This document shows, piece after piece, positions 1-8,667 of a DNA stretch of 64,000 nucleotides. A program made the position numbers and the translations under genes. The stretch is from Neoroseomonas marina (GTDB lineage Bacteria > Pseudomonadota > Alphaproteobacteria > Acetobacterales > Acetobacteraceae), in contig NZ_JABBKX010000002.1 of the NCBI RefSeq assembly GCF_012927745.1, forward strand, positions 659,999 to 723,998, given 5' to 3'. The notes below the pieces were generated by a model. That model worked only from the letters and a program-made list of their open reading frames with translations. It ran no database searches and was not told the origin of the DNA. Numbering within the stretch: the stretch's first letter is position 1; every line of letters starts with the position of its first letter.

Positions 1-997
1 TGATCGCTTCCGGCACCACGACGTCGCGCACGACGCGCTCGGCACCCGAACGCAGGCGCGCGAGCTCCTGCTGCCGCCGCTCGCGGTCACGCGCGCGGCG
101 CAGCGAGGCGATGGAGCGGCTGCGCTCGTCCTCGCCCTCGATCGCGGCCTGGACGTCGATGCGGCCTTCGCGGCGACGGTCCGGCGACGGGGTCGCCTTC
201 TTGACCGGCACCGGCATCGGCCGGCGGCCAGGCGCGCCGGGCGGGCCGCCGGGGCGGCGGACCATCGGGCGACGCGCGCCGTCTTCCTCTTCCTCCGCCG
301 GGCGGGCCTTGAGCGTCAGGCGCTCGGCCGGGGCGGTGGCATCGGGCTTGCGGGCGGCCGGCGCGGCGGCCGCACCCGCGGGGCGACCGCCCTGCTTCGC
401 GGCGGCGGCGGTCACGACCGATGCCGCCTCGGCGGATTTGCGGGCCTCGGCCTCGACCTTGGCGCGCGCGGCGGCCTCGGCGGCGTTGCGGGCCTCCTCC
501 TCGGCGCGGCGGGCAGCCTCCTCGGCGGCGCGGCGTTCCTCTTCCGCCTTGCGGGCGGCTTCCTCGGCGGCGGAACGCACCATCAGGGCCTGGCGCTCGC
601 GCTCCTCGCGCTGGCGCTGGGCCTCGAGGCGGCGGTTCTCTTCCAGCACGCGCTGGCGGACCGCGATCTCGGCCTGGGTCAGCGGACGGCCCGCGACAGG
701 TCCGCGCGCGGCGGGCCCCTGGGCCTGGCCCGAGGGGCGCGGCTGCTGGCCGGACGGCGCGTTGCCGCCCGAAGTCGCGCCCGGGGCCGGGCGCGCGCCG
801 GTGGCGGGCCCGCCGGGTTTCGCCGGGGGGGCGACGACGCGCTTCTTCACCACCTCGACCTGCACGGTCTTGGTGCGGCCGTGGCTGAACGACTGGCGCA
901 CGCTGCCAGCATCCACGGTCTTGCCGAGTTCGAGTCGTCCGCCGGGCCGAAGGCTCAGCCTGCTCTTGCCCGCGTCCTGCTCGTTCTGGTCGCTCAT
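1..997 (-). CDS. infB: Translation initiation factor IF-2, N-terminal part (runs off the window)
   Basis: IF-2 is the GTPase that brings initiator fMet-tRNA to the 30S ribosome. Only about 332 N-terminal residues are in the window; the G domain lies beyond base 1. The beginning (RPGGRLELGKTV then RQSFSHGRTKTV) matches the conserved N-terminal segment of alphaproteobacterial IF-2. It is followed by a long Ala/Arg/Glu-rich, probably coiled or disordered linker (residues about 100-200) and a Pro/Arg-rich stretch. The ATG at 995-997 is the obvious start; the Shine-Dalgarno is weak. It lies 61 bp downstream of the ylxR-like gene in the rimP-nusA-ylxR-infB order known across bacteria. Identification is firm from the N-terminus plus synteny. 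Confidence 0.93.
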   Translation of the reverse strand, partial: MSDQNEQDAGKSRLSLRPGGRLELGKTVDAGSVRQSFSHGRTKTVQVEVVKKRVVAPPAKPGGPATGARPAPGATSGGNAPSGQQPRPSGQAQGPAARGPVAGRPLTQAEIAVRQRVLEENRRLEAQRQREERERQALMVRSAAEEAARKAEEERRAAEEAARRAEEEARNAAEAAARAKVEAEARKSAEAASVVTAAAAKQGGRPAGAAAAPAARKPDATAPAERLTLKARPAEEEEDGARRPMVRRPGGPPGAPGRRPMPVPVKKATPSPDRRREGRIDVQAAIEGEDERSRSIASLRRARDRERRQQELARLRSGAERVVRDVVVPEAI

Positions 998-1058
998 TCG
1001 CCGATCCGAACCCGATCCCAAACAACACAACGACAGGGCCGTGCCCAGCGCACGACCC

Positions 1059-1668
1059 TCAAATCCCACGCTCCGGCCGAGTGACGGCGATGCCCGCCAG
1101 CCTCTCCGCCTCGACCCGGATGGCTTCCGCCAGCCGGCCGGGCGCCACCACCACATGCACCGCGTGGTCGCGCCCGAAGACCACGCCGAGTTCCGCCGCG
1201 GTCAGGGGCGAAACCGCCGGAAGGTGCCGCCCGCCGAAGCGTTCGCGCTCCGCCGGGCTCCCATCCGAAGCCTGAACCAACAGTCCAGCGCGACCGGCCT
1301 GCAGCCATTCGCGCGCGGCCTGCCACCCCGAAACCGCCTGGCCCGCCCGCCGGGCCAAGCCCAGAAGGTCGCGGATGCGGGCGCGAAGACCGTCCTCGAT
1401 CCGCGCACGAAGGTCGGAGGGAAGCGTCACGGGCCCGCGCGCGGCCCGATTGAAGGCCCCGCGGCTCACCGCGCCTTCTAGCACATCGCCCCGCGCGCTC
1501 AACCACATTCCCCGGCCCGGCAGTTTCCCTGCCAGATCCGGCACCAGCACCCGCTCCGGCCCGAGGACGAAACGGATCATCCGTTCCTTCGGGCCGACCT
1601 CGCGGGTGGCGATGCAGCGACGGAGGGGGCCGGTCTCCGGCGCCTCCTCCTCATCCGCCGGGTCGTGA

Positions 1669-1685
<17 letters not shown>
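1059..1685 (-). CDS. YlxR-family (DUF448) RNA-binding protein fused to an L7Ae-like domain
   Basis: A 208-aa protein. The N-terminal part (about 20-95) has the YlxR/DUF448 signature: RRCIATRE, then RMIRFV and a GRGMWL motif. The C-terminal part (about 100-195) resembles the L7Ae/L30e RNA-binding fold (GLARRAGQAVSG), a two-domain form common in alphaproteobacteria. It probably binds structured RNA in the transcription-translation machinery; the exact role is not settled. The GTG start at 1683-1685 overlaps the end of nusA by 17 bp, so the two are co-translated. The operon position between nusA and infB supports the call. Confidence 0.9.
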
Positions 1686-3216
<1,531 letters not shown>

Positions 3217-3229
3217 GGTGCCTATCCTC

Positions 3230-3757
3230 TCAGTTGGGCGTCTGGGGTGCCGCGGTGGCGGCGATCAGTTCGTCGGTCAGGACCAGCTTGGCCTTGCGGA
3301 TGTTGTCGCGGCGGAAGGCCACCTCGGTCCCGTCGTCGAGGCGCATCCGCGCGACCTCGGCATCCGCGCCGAGCGCGATGCCCCGATAGCGCTTGCGGCC
3401 GTCCTGCGGGATGGCGAGTTCGAGCGTCGCGACATGCCCGGCGAAGCGGTTCCAGTCCTTGGCGCGCGTCAGCGGCCGGTCGATGCCGGCCGAGGAGACC
3501 TCGAGCGTCCATTCGGACTTGATCGGGTCGGCCACGTCCAGCACGGCGCCGACCGCGTGGCTGATCGCCTCGCAATCGTCGACGGTGAAGATGGCCCCGT
3601 CGGCGCGGTCGGCCATGATCTGCACGGTCGGGGTCTCCTTGCCCGAGACCTGTACGCGCACGAGCTCGTAGCCCAGATGCGTCAGGGTGGGCAGGATGGC
3701 CTCGGCGATGCGGGCTTCGAGCCCGTCATGCCGCGGCAGGTCGGCGGTGTCGTCCAA
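3230..3757 (-). CDS. rimP: Ribosome maturation factor RimP
   Basis: RimP assists 30S subunit assembly. The protein of about 175 aa carries the family core: [23 protein letters not shown], the strongly conserved [18 protein letters not shown], and a C-terminal SH3-like half ([22 protein letters not shown]). No ATG, and no good Shine-Dalgarno, lies near the N-terminus. The best start is a TTG at 3755-3757, ten residues before the first conserved residue. This start lies about 5 nt after the U-tract of a strong terminator-like hairpin (3763-3790), suggesting attenuation of the rimP-nusA-ylxR-infB operon. The function call is firm; the exact start is uncertain. Confidence 0.9.
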   Translation of the reverse strand: MDDTADLPRHDGLEARIAEAILPTLTHLGYELVRVQVSGKETPTVQIMADRADGAIFTVDDCEAISHAVGAVLDVADPIKSEWTLEVSSAGIDRPLTRAKDWNRFAGHVATLELAIPQDGRKRYRGIALGADAEVARMRLDDGTEVAFRRDNIRKAKLVLTDELIAATAAPQTPN

Positions 3758-3762
3758 GCAAC

Positions 3763-3790
3763 AAAAAAGGCGGCCCCTTGCAAGGCCACC
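3763..3790 (-). terminator. Terminator-like hairpin with U-tract directly before rimP
   Basis: Read on the minus strand, GGTGGCC pairs with GGCCGCC (7 bp, one G-U wobble) around an 8-nt loop, and six T residues follow at once. It is the only classic hairpin-plus-T-tract I noticed in the window. It sits upstream of rimP with no complete gene before it on that strand, so premature termination (attenuation) is more likely than ending an upstream gene. Confidence 0.7.
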
Positions 3791-3801
3791 CCCCGTTCGG
3801 T

Positions 3802-3838
3802 CCGGATGAGATGTTGTCCGGTACATGACATTTCGGAC
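3802..3838 (-). promoter_or_regulatory. Competing hairpins in the putative rimP leader
   Basis: Two short stems share the same strand. CCGGA at 3802-3806 can pair with TCCGG at 3817-3821; alternatively GTCCG at 3816-3820 can pair with CGGAC at 3834-3838. The pairings exclude each other and lie just upstream of the terminator hairpin, as expected of an attenuator leader. I assign no ligand or binding protein. Confidence 0.35.
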
Positions 3839-3907
3839 TGGAACATGCAAGCGGCCTTGCGCTGTCGTATCGGCGCCCGAAATGATCCGCGCCCGAGGAG
3901 GCGTGCC

Positions 3908-4492
3908 ATGGTTCAGAACCCGATGCGTCGGACCCTGGTGGCGGGGGCGCTCGGCACCCTGCCGTTCATCCGGACGGCCGTGGCCCGGACCCGATACGTC
4001 TTCGACCAGAATGTCGGCCGGCTCGAATTCATCGCCCGGCATCTCGGCGTCCTCAGCTCCACCGGACATTTCGAGGACTTCGCCGGCGAGTTGCTGATCG
4101 ACCCGGACCGGCCGCTCACGACCCATGTCGAGGTGACGGTGAAGACCGCGGCGGTCGTGCTGGCCTATCCGGGGGCGGTCGACCTGCTGCGCTCCCCCGC
4201 CTTCTTCGACGTGGAGAAGTACCCCGAGGCGACCTTCGACGGGGCGGCGACGGGCGAGGGCACGCTGGCGCGCTTCTTCCTCGCGGGGAACCTGACGATC
4301 CGTGGCGTCACCCGGCCGCACCGGATGGAGGCACGGCTGATCGACCGGAAGGTGGATCCGGCGTTGGGGCGGGAGGTCGCGACGTTCTCGGCCGCGGGCG
4401 ACATGAAGCGCTCCGAGTTCGGCATGACGAGCGACCAGACGGCGATCTCCGACACCATCCGCCTGGCCGTGCGTGTCCGCCTCCTCGTCTGA
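3908..4492 (+). CDS. YceI-family periplasmic lipid/isoprenoid-binding protein
   Basis: A 194-aa protein. The N-terminus ([14 protein letters not shown], then TAVA) looks like a secretion signal. The mature part has the YceI lipocalin-like pattern: [37 protein letters not shown], and [15 protein letters not shown] near the C-terminus. YceI proteins bind polyprenyl or lipid ligands in the periplasm. The ATG at 3908 follows a clear GAGGAGG ribosome binding site. Its 3' end overlaps the cytochrome b561 gene by 20 bp, a known pairing, so the two probably act together in an envelope redox or isoprenoid function. Confidence 0.88.
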   Translation: MVQNPMRRTLVAGALGTLPFIRTAVARTRYVFDQNVGRLEFIARHLGVLSSTGHFEDFAGELLIDPDRPLTTHVEVTVKTAAVVLAYPGAVDLLRSPAFFDVEKYPEATFDGAATGEGTLARFFLAGNLTIRGVTRPHRMEARLIDRKVDPALGREVATFSAAGDMKRSEFGMTSDQTAISDTIRLAVRVRLLV

Positions 4493-5021
4493 CGGCTGGA
4501 CCAGGGCGCAGCGCTGGCTGCACTGGATCGTCGCCGCACTCGTCGTCGCCGCCTTCGCGATCGGGCTGGTGATGGTCGCGCTGCCGCTGACCCGGCTGCT
4601 CGAGAAGATCATCGCCTACCAGGTGCACAAGACGCTGGGGCTGCTGGTGCCGCCGCTGGTGCTGTGGCGGCTCTGGCTGCGGGCGCGGCGCGGGCGCCCG
4701 GCCGAGGATCCCGCGATCGCGCCCTGGCAGCATCGCCTGGCGGCCGCCGGGCACATCGTGCTGTACCTGCTGCTGATCGCGGTGCCGGTGCTCGGCTACC
4801 TGTCCGCCAGCACGGCGCCGGGGGAGATCGAGACGACGCTCTTCCTGCTCATCCCCGTGCCGCACCTGCTGCCGGCCGACGAGGCGCTCTACAAGACGAT
4901 CCGCCCGGTGCACGAGGTCGCGGCGTGGTCGCTCGTGCTGCTCGCCGCGGGGCATGCGGCGGCGGCCCTGCACCATCACCTGAAGGGGCGGCGGGTGCTG
5001 CGGGCCATGCTCGGGCGCTAA
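4473..5021 (+). CDS. Cytochrome b561 family membrane protein
   Basis: A 182-aa protein with four predicted membrane helices (about 15-40, 50-68, 90-110 and 145-168). Histidines sit in the expected helical positions ([34 protein letters not shown]) to ligate two b-type hemes. It presumably moves electrons between quinol and a periplasmic partner. The GTG start at 4473 overlaps the preceding YceI gene by 20 bp, so the pair is translationally coupled. It ends four bases before the convergent SDR gene. Confidence 0.88.
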   Translation: MSASSSDGWTRAQRWLHWIVAALVVAAFAIGLVMVALPLTRLLEKIIAYQVHKTLGLLVPPLVLWRLWLRARRGRPAEDPAIAPWQHRLAAAGHIVLYLLLIAVPVLGYLSASTAPGEIETTLFLLIPVPHLLPADEALYKTIRPVHEVAAWSLVLLAAGHAAAALHHHLKGRRVLRAMLGR

Positions 5022-5024
5022 GCC

Positions 5025-5783
5025 TCAGGGCGGCAGGCGCAGCGCGGAATCGAAGCGCAGCGTGGTGCCGTTCAGCAGCGGATTGGCGCAGATCGCCAGT
5101 ACCATTGCGGCGAATTCCTCGGGCTTGCCGAGCCGCGCGGGGAAGGGCGGCAGGGCGCGGATCGCGGCCTGCGCGGCCTCGGGCAGGCCGGCGAGCATCG
5201 GCGTCTCGAACAGCCCCGGCGCGATGGTCACGACGCGGATGCCGGACTTCGCGAGCTCGCGGGCCGCCGGCAGCGTCAGCCCCATCACCCCGGCCTTGGA
5301 GGCGGCATAGGCGCATTGCCCGACCTGGCCGTCCTCGGCGGCGATGGAGGCGGTGTTGACGATCACCCCGCGCTCATGATCCGGCGCGGTCGGGTCGAGC
5401 GCCTGCATCCGCTGCGCGGCGAGGCGCAGCACGTTGAAGGTGCCGACCAGGTTCACCCGCAGCGTCTTCTCGAACAGCGCGAGGTCGTGCGCGCCGCCGC
5501 GACCGACGACGCGCGCGGCCGGCGCGATGCCCGCGCAGTTCACCGCGAGGCGCAGCGGGCCGAGGCCCTTCGCGGCTTCCAGCGCGGCCGAGACATCCGT
5601 CTCGCTCGTCACGTCGCCGACCACGGGCGTCGCGTCGCAGCGCGCGGCGAGCGCGGCGAGGCCCCCCGCGTTCAGGTCCATCGCGACCACCTGCGCGCCG
5701 GCGACGACGAGCGCCTCGGCCGTCGCGGCGCCGAGGCCCGATCCCGCGCCGGTGACCAGCGCGACCGCACCGTTCAGCTGCAT
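5025..5783 (-). CDS. SDR-family 3-hydroxyacyl-CoA dehydrogenase (HSD10-like)
   Basis: A 252-aa short-chain dehydrogenase. It shows the NAD-binding TGAGSGLG motif (about 11-18), NCAGIAP, the catalytic serine region (NTASIAAEDGQVGQCAY) and the YAASK catalytic pair. The run GQVGQCAYAASKAGVMGL followed by RVVTIAPGLFETPM is typical of type-10 hydroxysteroid / 2-methyl-3-hydroxybutyryl-CoA dehydrogenases, so a role in beta-oxidation or branched-chain acyl-CoA breakdown is likely. The ATG start overlaps the trmB 3' end by 10 bp, placing it last in the metK-methyltransferase-trmB-SDR run. The substrate is inferred from family resemblance. Confidence 0.82.
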   Translation of the reverse strand: MQLNGAVALVTGAGSGLGAATAEALVVAGAQVVAMDLNAGGLAALAARCDATPVVGDVTSETDVSAALEAAKGLGPLRLAVNCAGIAPAARVVGRGGAHDLALFEKTLRVNLVGTFNVLRLAAQRMQALDPTAPDHERGVIVNTASIAAEDGQVGQCAYAASKAGVMGLTLPAARELAKSGIRVVTIAPGLFETPMLAGLPEAAQAAIRALPPFPARLGKPEEFAAMVLAICANPLLNGTTLRFDSALRLPP

Positions 5784-6514
5784 GGCACCTCGCTCCTGAC
5801 GAAGGTCCAGTAATGCGGCGTGCGGCCCTCGCGGATCGCCTTCGCCTCGTAGCGCGTCGGGTGCCAGCCCGCGGGCCGCGTGCCGGTGGCGAGGTCGCGG
5901 CGCAGGAAGAAGGTCTGGTCCGCCAGGACCTCCTCCACCCAGCCCTGGTAGGTCGGATCGTCGCTCGCGATGCGCCATTCGGCGCCGGGGCGCAGCGCGC
6001 GGGCGACGACCGGCAGCATGGCGGGATGCACGAAGCGCCGCTTGGCGTGCCGTGCCTTCGGCCAGGGGTCGGGGAACATCAGATAGAGCCGGCCGAGCGC
6101 GCCCTCGGGCAGCGCCGTCAGCAGGTGGCGGGCATCCTCGGGCCAGAGGCGCAGGCGCTCGGGCACCGGGGCGATGGCTTCCTCGCCCTCCGGCACGATC
6201 CGCGTGAGCAGGGAGCAGAGCCCGTTCTCGAACACCTCGGAGGCGATGAGCGCGACGGCGGGATTCGCCTCCGCCAGCGCGAGGGCGTGTTCGCCGCCGC
6301 CGAAGCCGACCTCGAGCCACAGATCGGCGGCGCCGGGGAACAGGTTGCGGCACGCTACGGCCTCCGCGACCGTCAGGCGGAAGCGGGGCAGCGCCTCGTT
6401 CAGCAGGCGTTCCTGGCGCGGGCGCAGCGGGTGGCCGCGCCGGCGGCCATAGAGGCGGTCGGGGACGCCCTCGGCGAGGGGCGGGCGATCGGGGCCGGTG
6501 GCGGTTCCGTGCAT
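5774..6514 (-). CDS. trmB: tRNA (guanine-N7-)-methyltransferase TrmB
   Basis: A 246-aa enzyme that makes m7G46 in the tRNA variable loop using S-adenosylmethionine. It shows the N-terminal YGRRRGHPLRPRQ segment, the SAM-binding LEVGFGGGEHAL (about 66-77), and the family hallmark FPDPWPKARHAKRRF with its catalytic Asp. It lies downstream of metK, which makes its cofactor, a neighbourhood conserved in many alphaproteobacteria. Its start touches the stop of the preceding methyltransferase, and its end overlaps the SDR gene, so it is within one transcript. Confidence 0.95.
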   Translation of the reverse strand: MHGTATGPDRPPLAEGVPDRLYGRRRGHPLRPRQERLLNEALPRFRLTVAEAVACRNLFPGAADLWLEVGFGGGEHALALAEANPAVALIASEVFENGLCSLLTRIVPEGEEAIAPVPERLRLWPEDARHLLTALPEGALGRLYLMFPDPWPKARHAKRRFVHPAMLPVVARALRPGAEWRIASDDPTYQGWVEEVLADQTFFLRRDLATGTRPAGWHPTRYEAKAIREGRTPHYWTFVRSEVPCS

Positions 6515-7170
6515 CAGGCGCGCTTCACCATCATGAATTTCGGCCAGGCGGTCTGCAGCATGTAGCGGTGGTCGGCCGCGAACCGGTTCACCGCGGACAC
6601 GACGCCGGGCCAGGAGGAATCGTAGTCGTCGCCGAACAGGATGCCACCCGGCCGCAGCAGGTCATGATAGAGGCGCAGGTCGAGGGAGACCTCCTCCTCC
6701 TCATGCCCCGCATCGACATAGATCGCATCCGCGACGATGCCGAGCCGCTTGAGCAGGTGGGCCGCGCCCGTCGTCGTCATCGGCAGCGGGAAGACGTCGT
6801 CGATGATGCCGGCGGCCGTCATGTTGCGCAGGAACTGCGGGAACATGTCCGGGTAGCCGTGGCGCAGGTTCAGGCTCTTCCGCAATTCCGGTTCGAGCCA
6901 GTGCTCGACATTCGACCCCAGCCAGGTGTCGATGCAGATGAAGCGCGTCGCGAGGCCGAGGCGGCGGGAGACCTGGTGCATGTGCCGCACCGAGGCGCCC
7001 TTCCAGGTGCCGACCTCGATGACGAGGCCGGCCCGGGTCTGGTCGAGCACGGTGCGGAAGATGCCGTGCTCGGAGTTCCAGCCCTGCCAGTCGACCGGCA
7101 GGGCGGACAGGTCGAAGCCGCCGTAGTCCTTCGTGATCCCGATGGAACGGAAGGCCTCGGCGACGTCCAT
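6514..7170 (-). CDS. Class I SAM-dependent methyltransferase (cephalosporin-hydroxylase-like fold)
   Basis: A 218-aa protein with class I methyltransferase motifs: VIEVGTWKGASVRHM (SAM-binding loop, about 48-62), FICIDTW, IYVDAGHEEEEVSLDL (acidic post-II motif) and GGILFGDDYDSSWPGV. The DAGHEEEEV and GDDY pattern resembles methyltransferases that act on sugars or small molecules (Methyltransf_24 / CmcI-like group). The substrate cannot be read from sequence. The start lies 4 nt after the metK stop, and its stop touches the trmB start, so it sits between metK and trmB in the same operon. Confidence 0.75.
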   Translation of the reverse strand: MDVAEAFRSIGITKDYGGFDLSALPVDWQGWNSEHGIFRTVLDQTRAGLVIEVGTWKGASVRHMHQVSRRLGLATRFICIDTWLGSNVEHWLEPELRKSLNLRHGYPDMFPQFLRNMTAAGIIDDVFPLPMTTTGAAHLLKRLGIVADAIYVDAGHEEEEVSLDLRLYHDLLRPGGILFGDDYDSSWPGVVSAVNRFAADHRYMLQTAWPKFMMVKRA

Positions 7171-7174
7171 GGGC

Positions 7175-8362
7175 TCAGCGGCCGAAGGCGCGCTTGAGCT
7201 CCTCCACCAGGTCGGTCTTCTCCCAGGTGAAGGTGCCCTTCTCGGCATCCGGCGTGCGGCCGAAATGGCCGTAGGCGGAGGTCGGGACGTAGATCGGGCG
7301 GTTGAGGTGCAGGTGCTCCCGGATGCCGCGCGGGGAGAGGTTCACCAGGCCGTCCACGACCTTGGCGAGCTTCGCCTCGTCGATGTCCTTGCCCGTGCCG
7401 TGCAGGTCGAAATAGACCGACAGCGGCTTGGACACGCCGATCGCGTAGGACACCTGGATGGTGCACTTGTCGGCCAGGCCCGCGGCGACGACGTTCTTCG
7501 CGACGTAGCGCGCGGCGTAGGCGGCCGAGCGGTCCACCTTCGTCGGGTCCTTGCCCGAGAAGGCGCCGCCGCCGTGCGGGGCCGCGCCGCCATAGGTGTC
7601 GACGATGATCTTGCGCCCGGTCAGGCCGCAATCGCCGTCCGGGCCGCCGATCACGAACTGGCCGGTCGGGTTCACGTAGAACTCGTTGTCGGCGCACATC
7701 CAGCCCGTGGGCAGGGTGCTCTCGACGATCGGGCGCAGCAGGCGCTTGATCTCCGCCTGCTCCATGCCGTCGACATGCTGCGTCGAGACGACGACCGAGG
7801 TCGCGGCGACCGGCTTGCCGTCGATGTACTTGAGCGTGACCTGGGACTTGGCGTCGGGCAGCAGGCCCTTCACCGCGACGTCGCCGTTGCGGCGCATCTC
7901 GCTGATCCGGCGCAGGATCATGTGCGCGTAGTACAGCGGCGCGGGCATGAGGTCCGGCGTCTCGGTGCAGGCGTAGCCGAACATGATGCCCTGGTCGCCG
8001 GCGCCTTCGTCCTTGTTGCCGGCGGCGTCCACGCCCTGCGCGATGTGCGCGGACTGGGCGTGCAGGTGGCAGGCGATGTCGGCGTGCTGCCAGTGGAAGC
8101 CGTCCTGCTCGTAGCCGATGTCATGGATCGCCATGCGGGCGAGATGCATCAGGTACTCGGGCGTGACGGAGCCGGGGCCGCGGACCTCGCCGGCGAGGAC
8201 GACGCGGTTGGTCGTCACCAGCGTCTCGCAGGCCACGCGCGAATAGGGGTCGGCCGTGAGGAAGGCATCGAGGACCGTATCCGAGATGCGGTCCGCCACC
8301 TTGTCGGGGTGGCCTTCCGAGACGGACTCGGAGGTGAACAGGTACTCGCCGGTATCGCGCAT
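7175..8362 (-). CDS. metK: S-adenosylmethionine synthetase
   Basis: A 395-aa enzyme making SAM from methionine and ATP. Family motifs are complete: [18 protein letters not shown] at the N-terminus, [12 protein letters not shown] (about 125-136), the P-loop-like [19 protein letters not shown], and a C-terminal GHFGRTPD segment. The ATG at 8360-8362 was chosen because the conserved [14 protein letters not shown] begins there. A sigma70-type promoter (8443-8471) gives a leader of about 70 nt with no recognisable SAM riboswitch. The gene heads an operon with two SAM-using methyltransferases. Confidence 0.97.
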   Translation of the reverse strand: MRDTGEYLFTSESVSEGHPDKVADRISDTVLDAFLTADPYSRVACETLVTTNRVVLAGEVRGPGSVTPEYLMHLARMAIHDIGYEQDGFHWQHADIACHLHAQSAHIAQGVDAAGNKDEGAGDQGIMFGYACTETPDLMPAPLYYAHMILRRISEMRRNGDVAVKGLLPDAKSQVTLKYIDGKPVAATSVVVSTQHVDGMEQAEIKRLLRPIVESTLPTGWMCADNEFYVNPTGQFVIGGPDGDCGLTGRKIIVDTYGGAAPHGGGAFSGKDPTKVDRSAAYAARYVAKNVVAAGLADKCTIQVSYAIGVSKPLSVYFDLHGTGKDIDEAKLAKVVDGLVNLSPRGIREHLHLNRPIYVPTSAYGHFGRTPDAEKGTFTWEKTDLVEELKRAFGR

Positions 8363-8442
8363 GGCTTGGTTCGGCCTCTTGTCGCGGGGAAACGCCGGCG
8401 GGGAGCCCCGGCAGGCTGGGCCCGGGGAATCCGGGACGGGGG

Positions 8443-8471
8443 CGTATCGCAAGGGGGTGTGGCGGGGTCAA
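8443..8471 (-). promoter_or_regulatory. Sigma70-type promoter of the metK operon
   Basis: On the minus strand, TTGACC (8466-8471) is followed after exactly 17 bp by GATACG (8443-8448), about 80 bp before the metK ATG. It is the best promoter match in the window. The strong -35, good spacing and position support it; the -10 is only fair. Confidence 0.6.
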
Positions 8472-8485
8472 GGCGGGGGTTCGGC

Positions 8486-8537
8486 GGGAGGGCTCTGCCC
8501 TCCCGGACCCACCCGCCGAGGGCCGAAAGGCCCTCGG
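8486..8537 (+). repeat. Class I intergenic repeat, forward copy (two hairpins)
   Basis: The first hairpin has an 8-bp stem, GGGAGGGC, with loop TCT (8486-8504). A linker GGACCCACCCG follows. The second hairpin has a 9-bp stem, CCGAGGGCC, closing a GAAA loop (8516-8537), then GGAACCC. The same architecture occurs at 16283 and, inverted, at 8603 and 35736. The unit lies outside the metK promoter. Confidence 0.75.
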
Positions 8538-8602
8538 AACCCGTTACCGGGCGCCGGCCCCGAAGGAGAACGCCCTTCCCCGGATGGGCGGAGAATTGGG
8601 TT

Positions 8603-8648
8603 CCGAGGGCCTTTCGGCCCTCGGCGGGGGTTTGGGGGCGGAGCCCCC
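8603..8648 (-). repeat. Class I intergenic repeat, inverted copy facing the one at 8486
   Basis: The 9-bp stem CCGAGGGCC closes a TTTC loop (8603-8624) and is preceded by GGGTTC, the exact reverse complement of the second hairpin of the copy at 8486. After a G-rich linker a second hairpin follows, stem GGGGGC with loop GGA (8634-8648). With the forward copy it forms a head-to-head pair around about 60 bp, similar in layout to REP/BIME elements. It ends about 20 bp before the hrpB start. Confidence 0.72.
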
Positions 8649-8667
8649 ATTCGGCTACACGCCCCGC

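Noticed and set aside
3791-3907. tRNA or small RNA gene upstream of rimP
   Set aside because: In some proteobacteria a tRNA precedes rimP, so the gap was checked; no cloverleaf or CCA end is present. The structure there fits a leader better.
8363-8442. SAM riboswitch in the metK leader
   Set aside because: The leader of about 70 nt has GC-rich stems, but none of the conserved core bases of the SAM-II, SAM-V or SAM/SAH classes that I could recognise.
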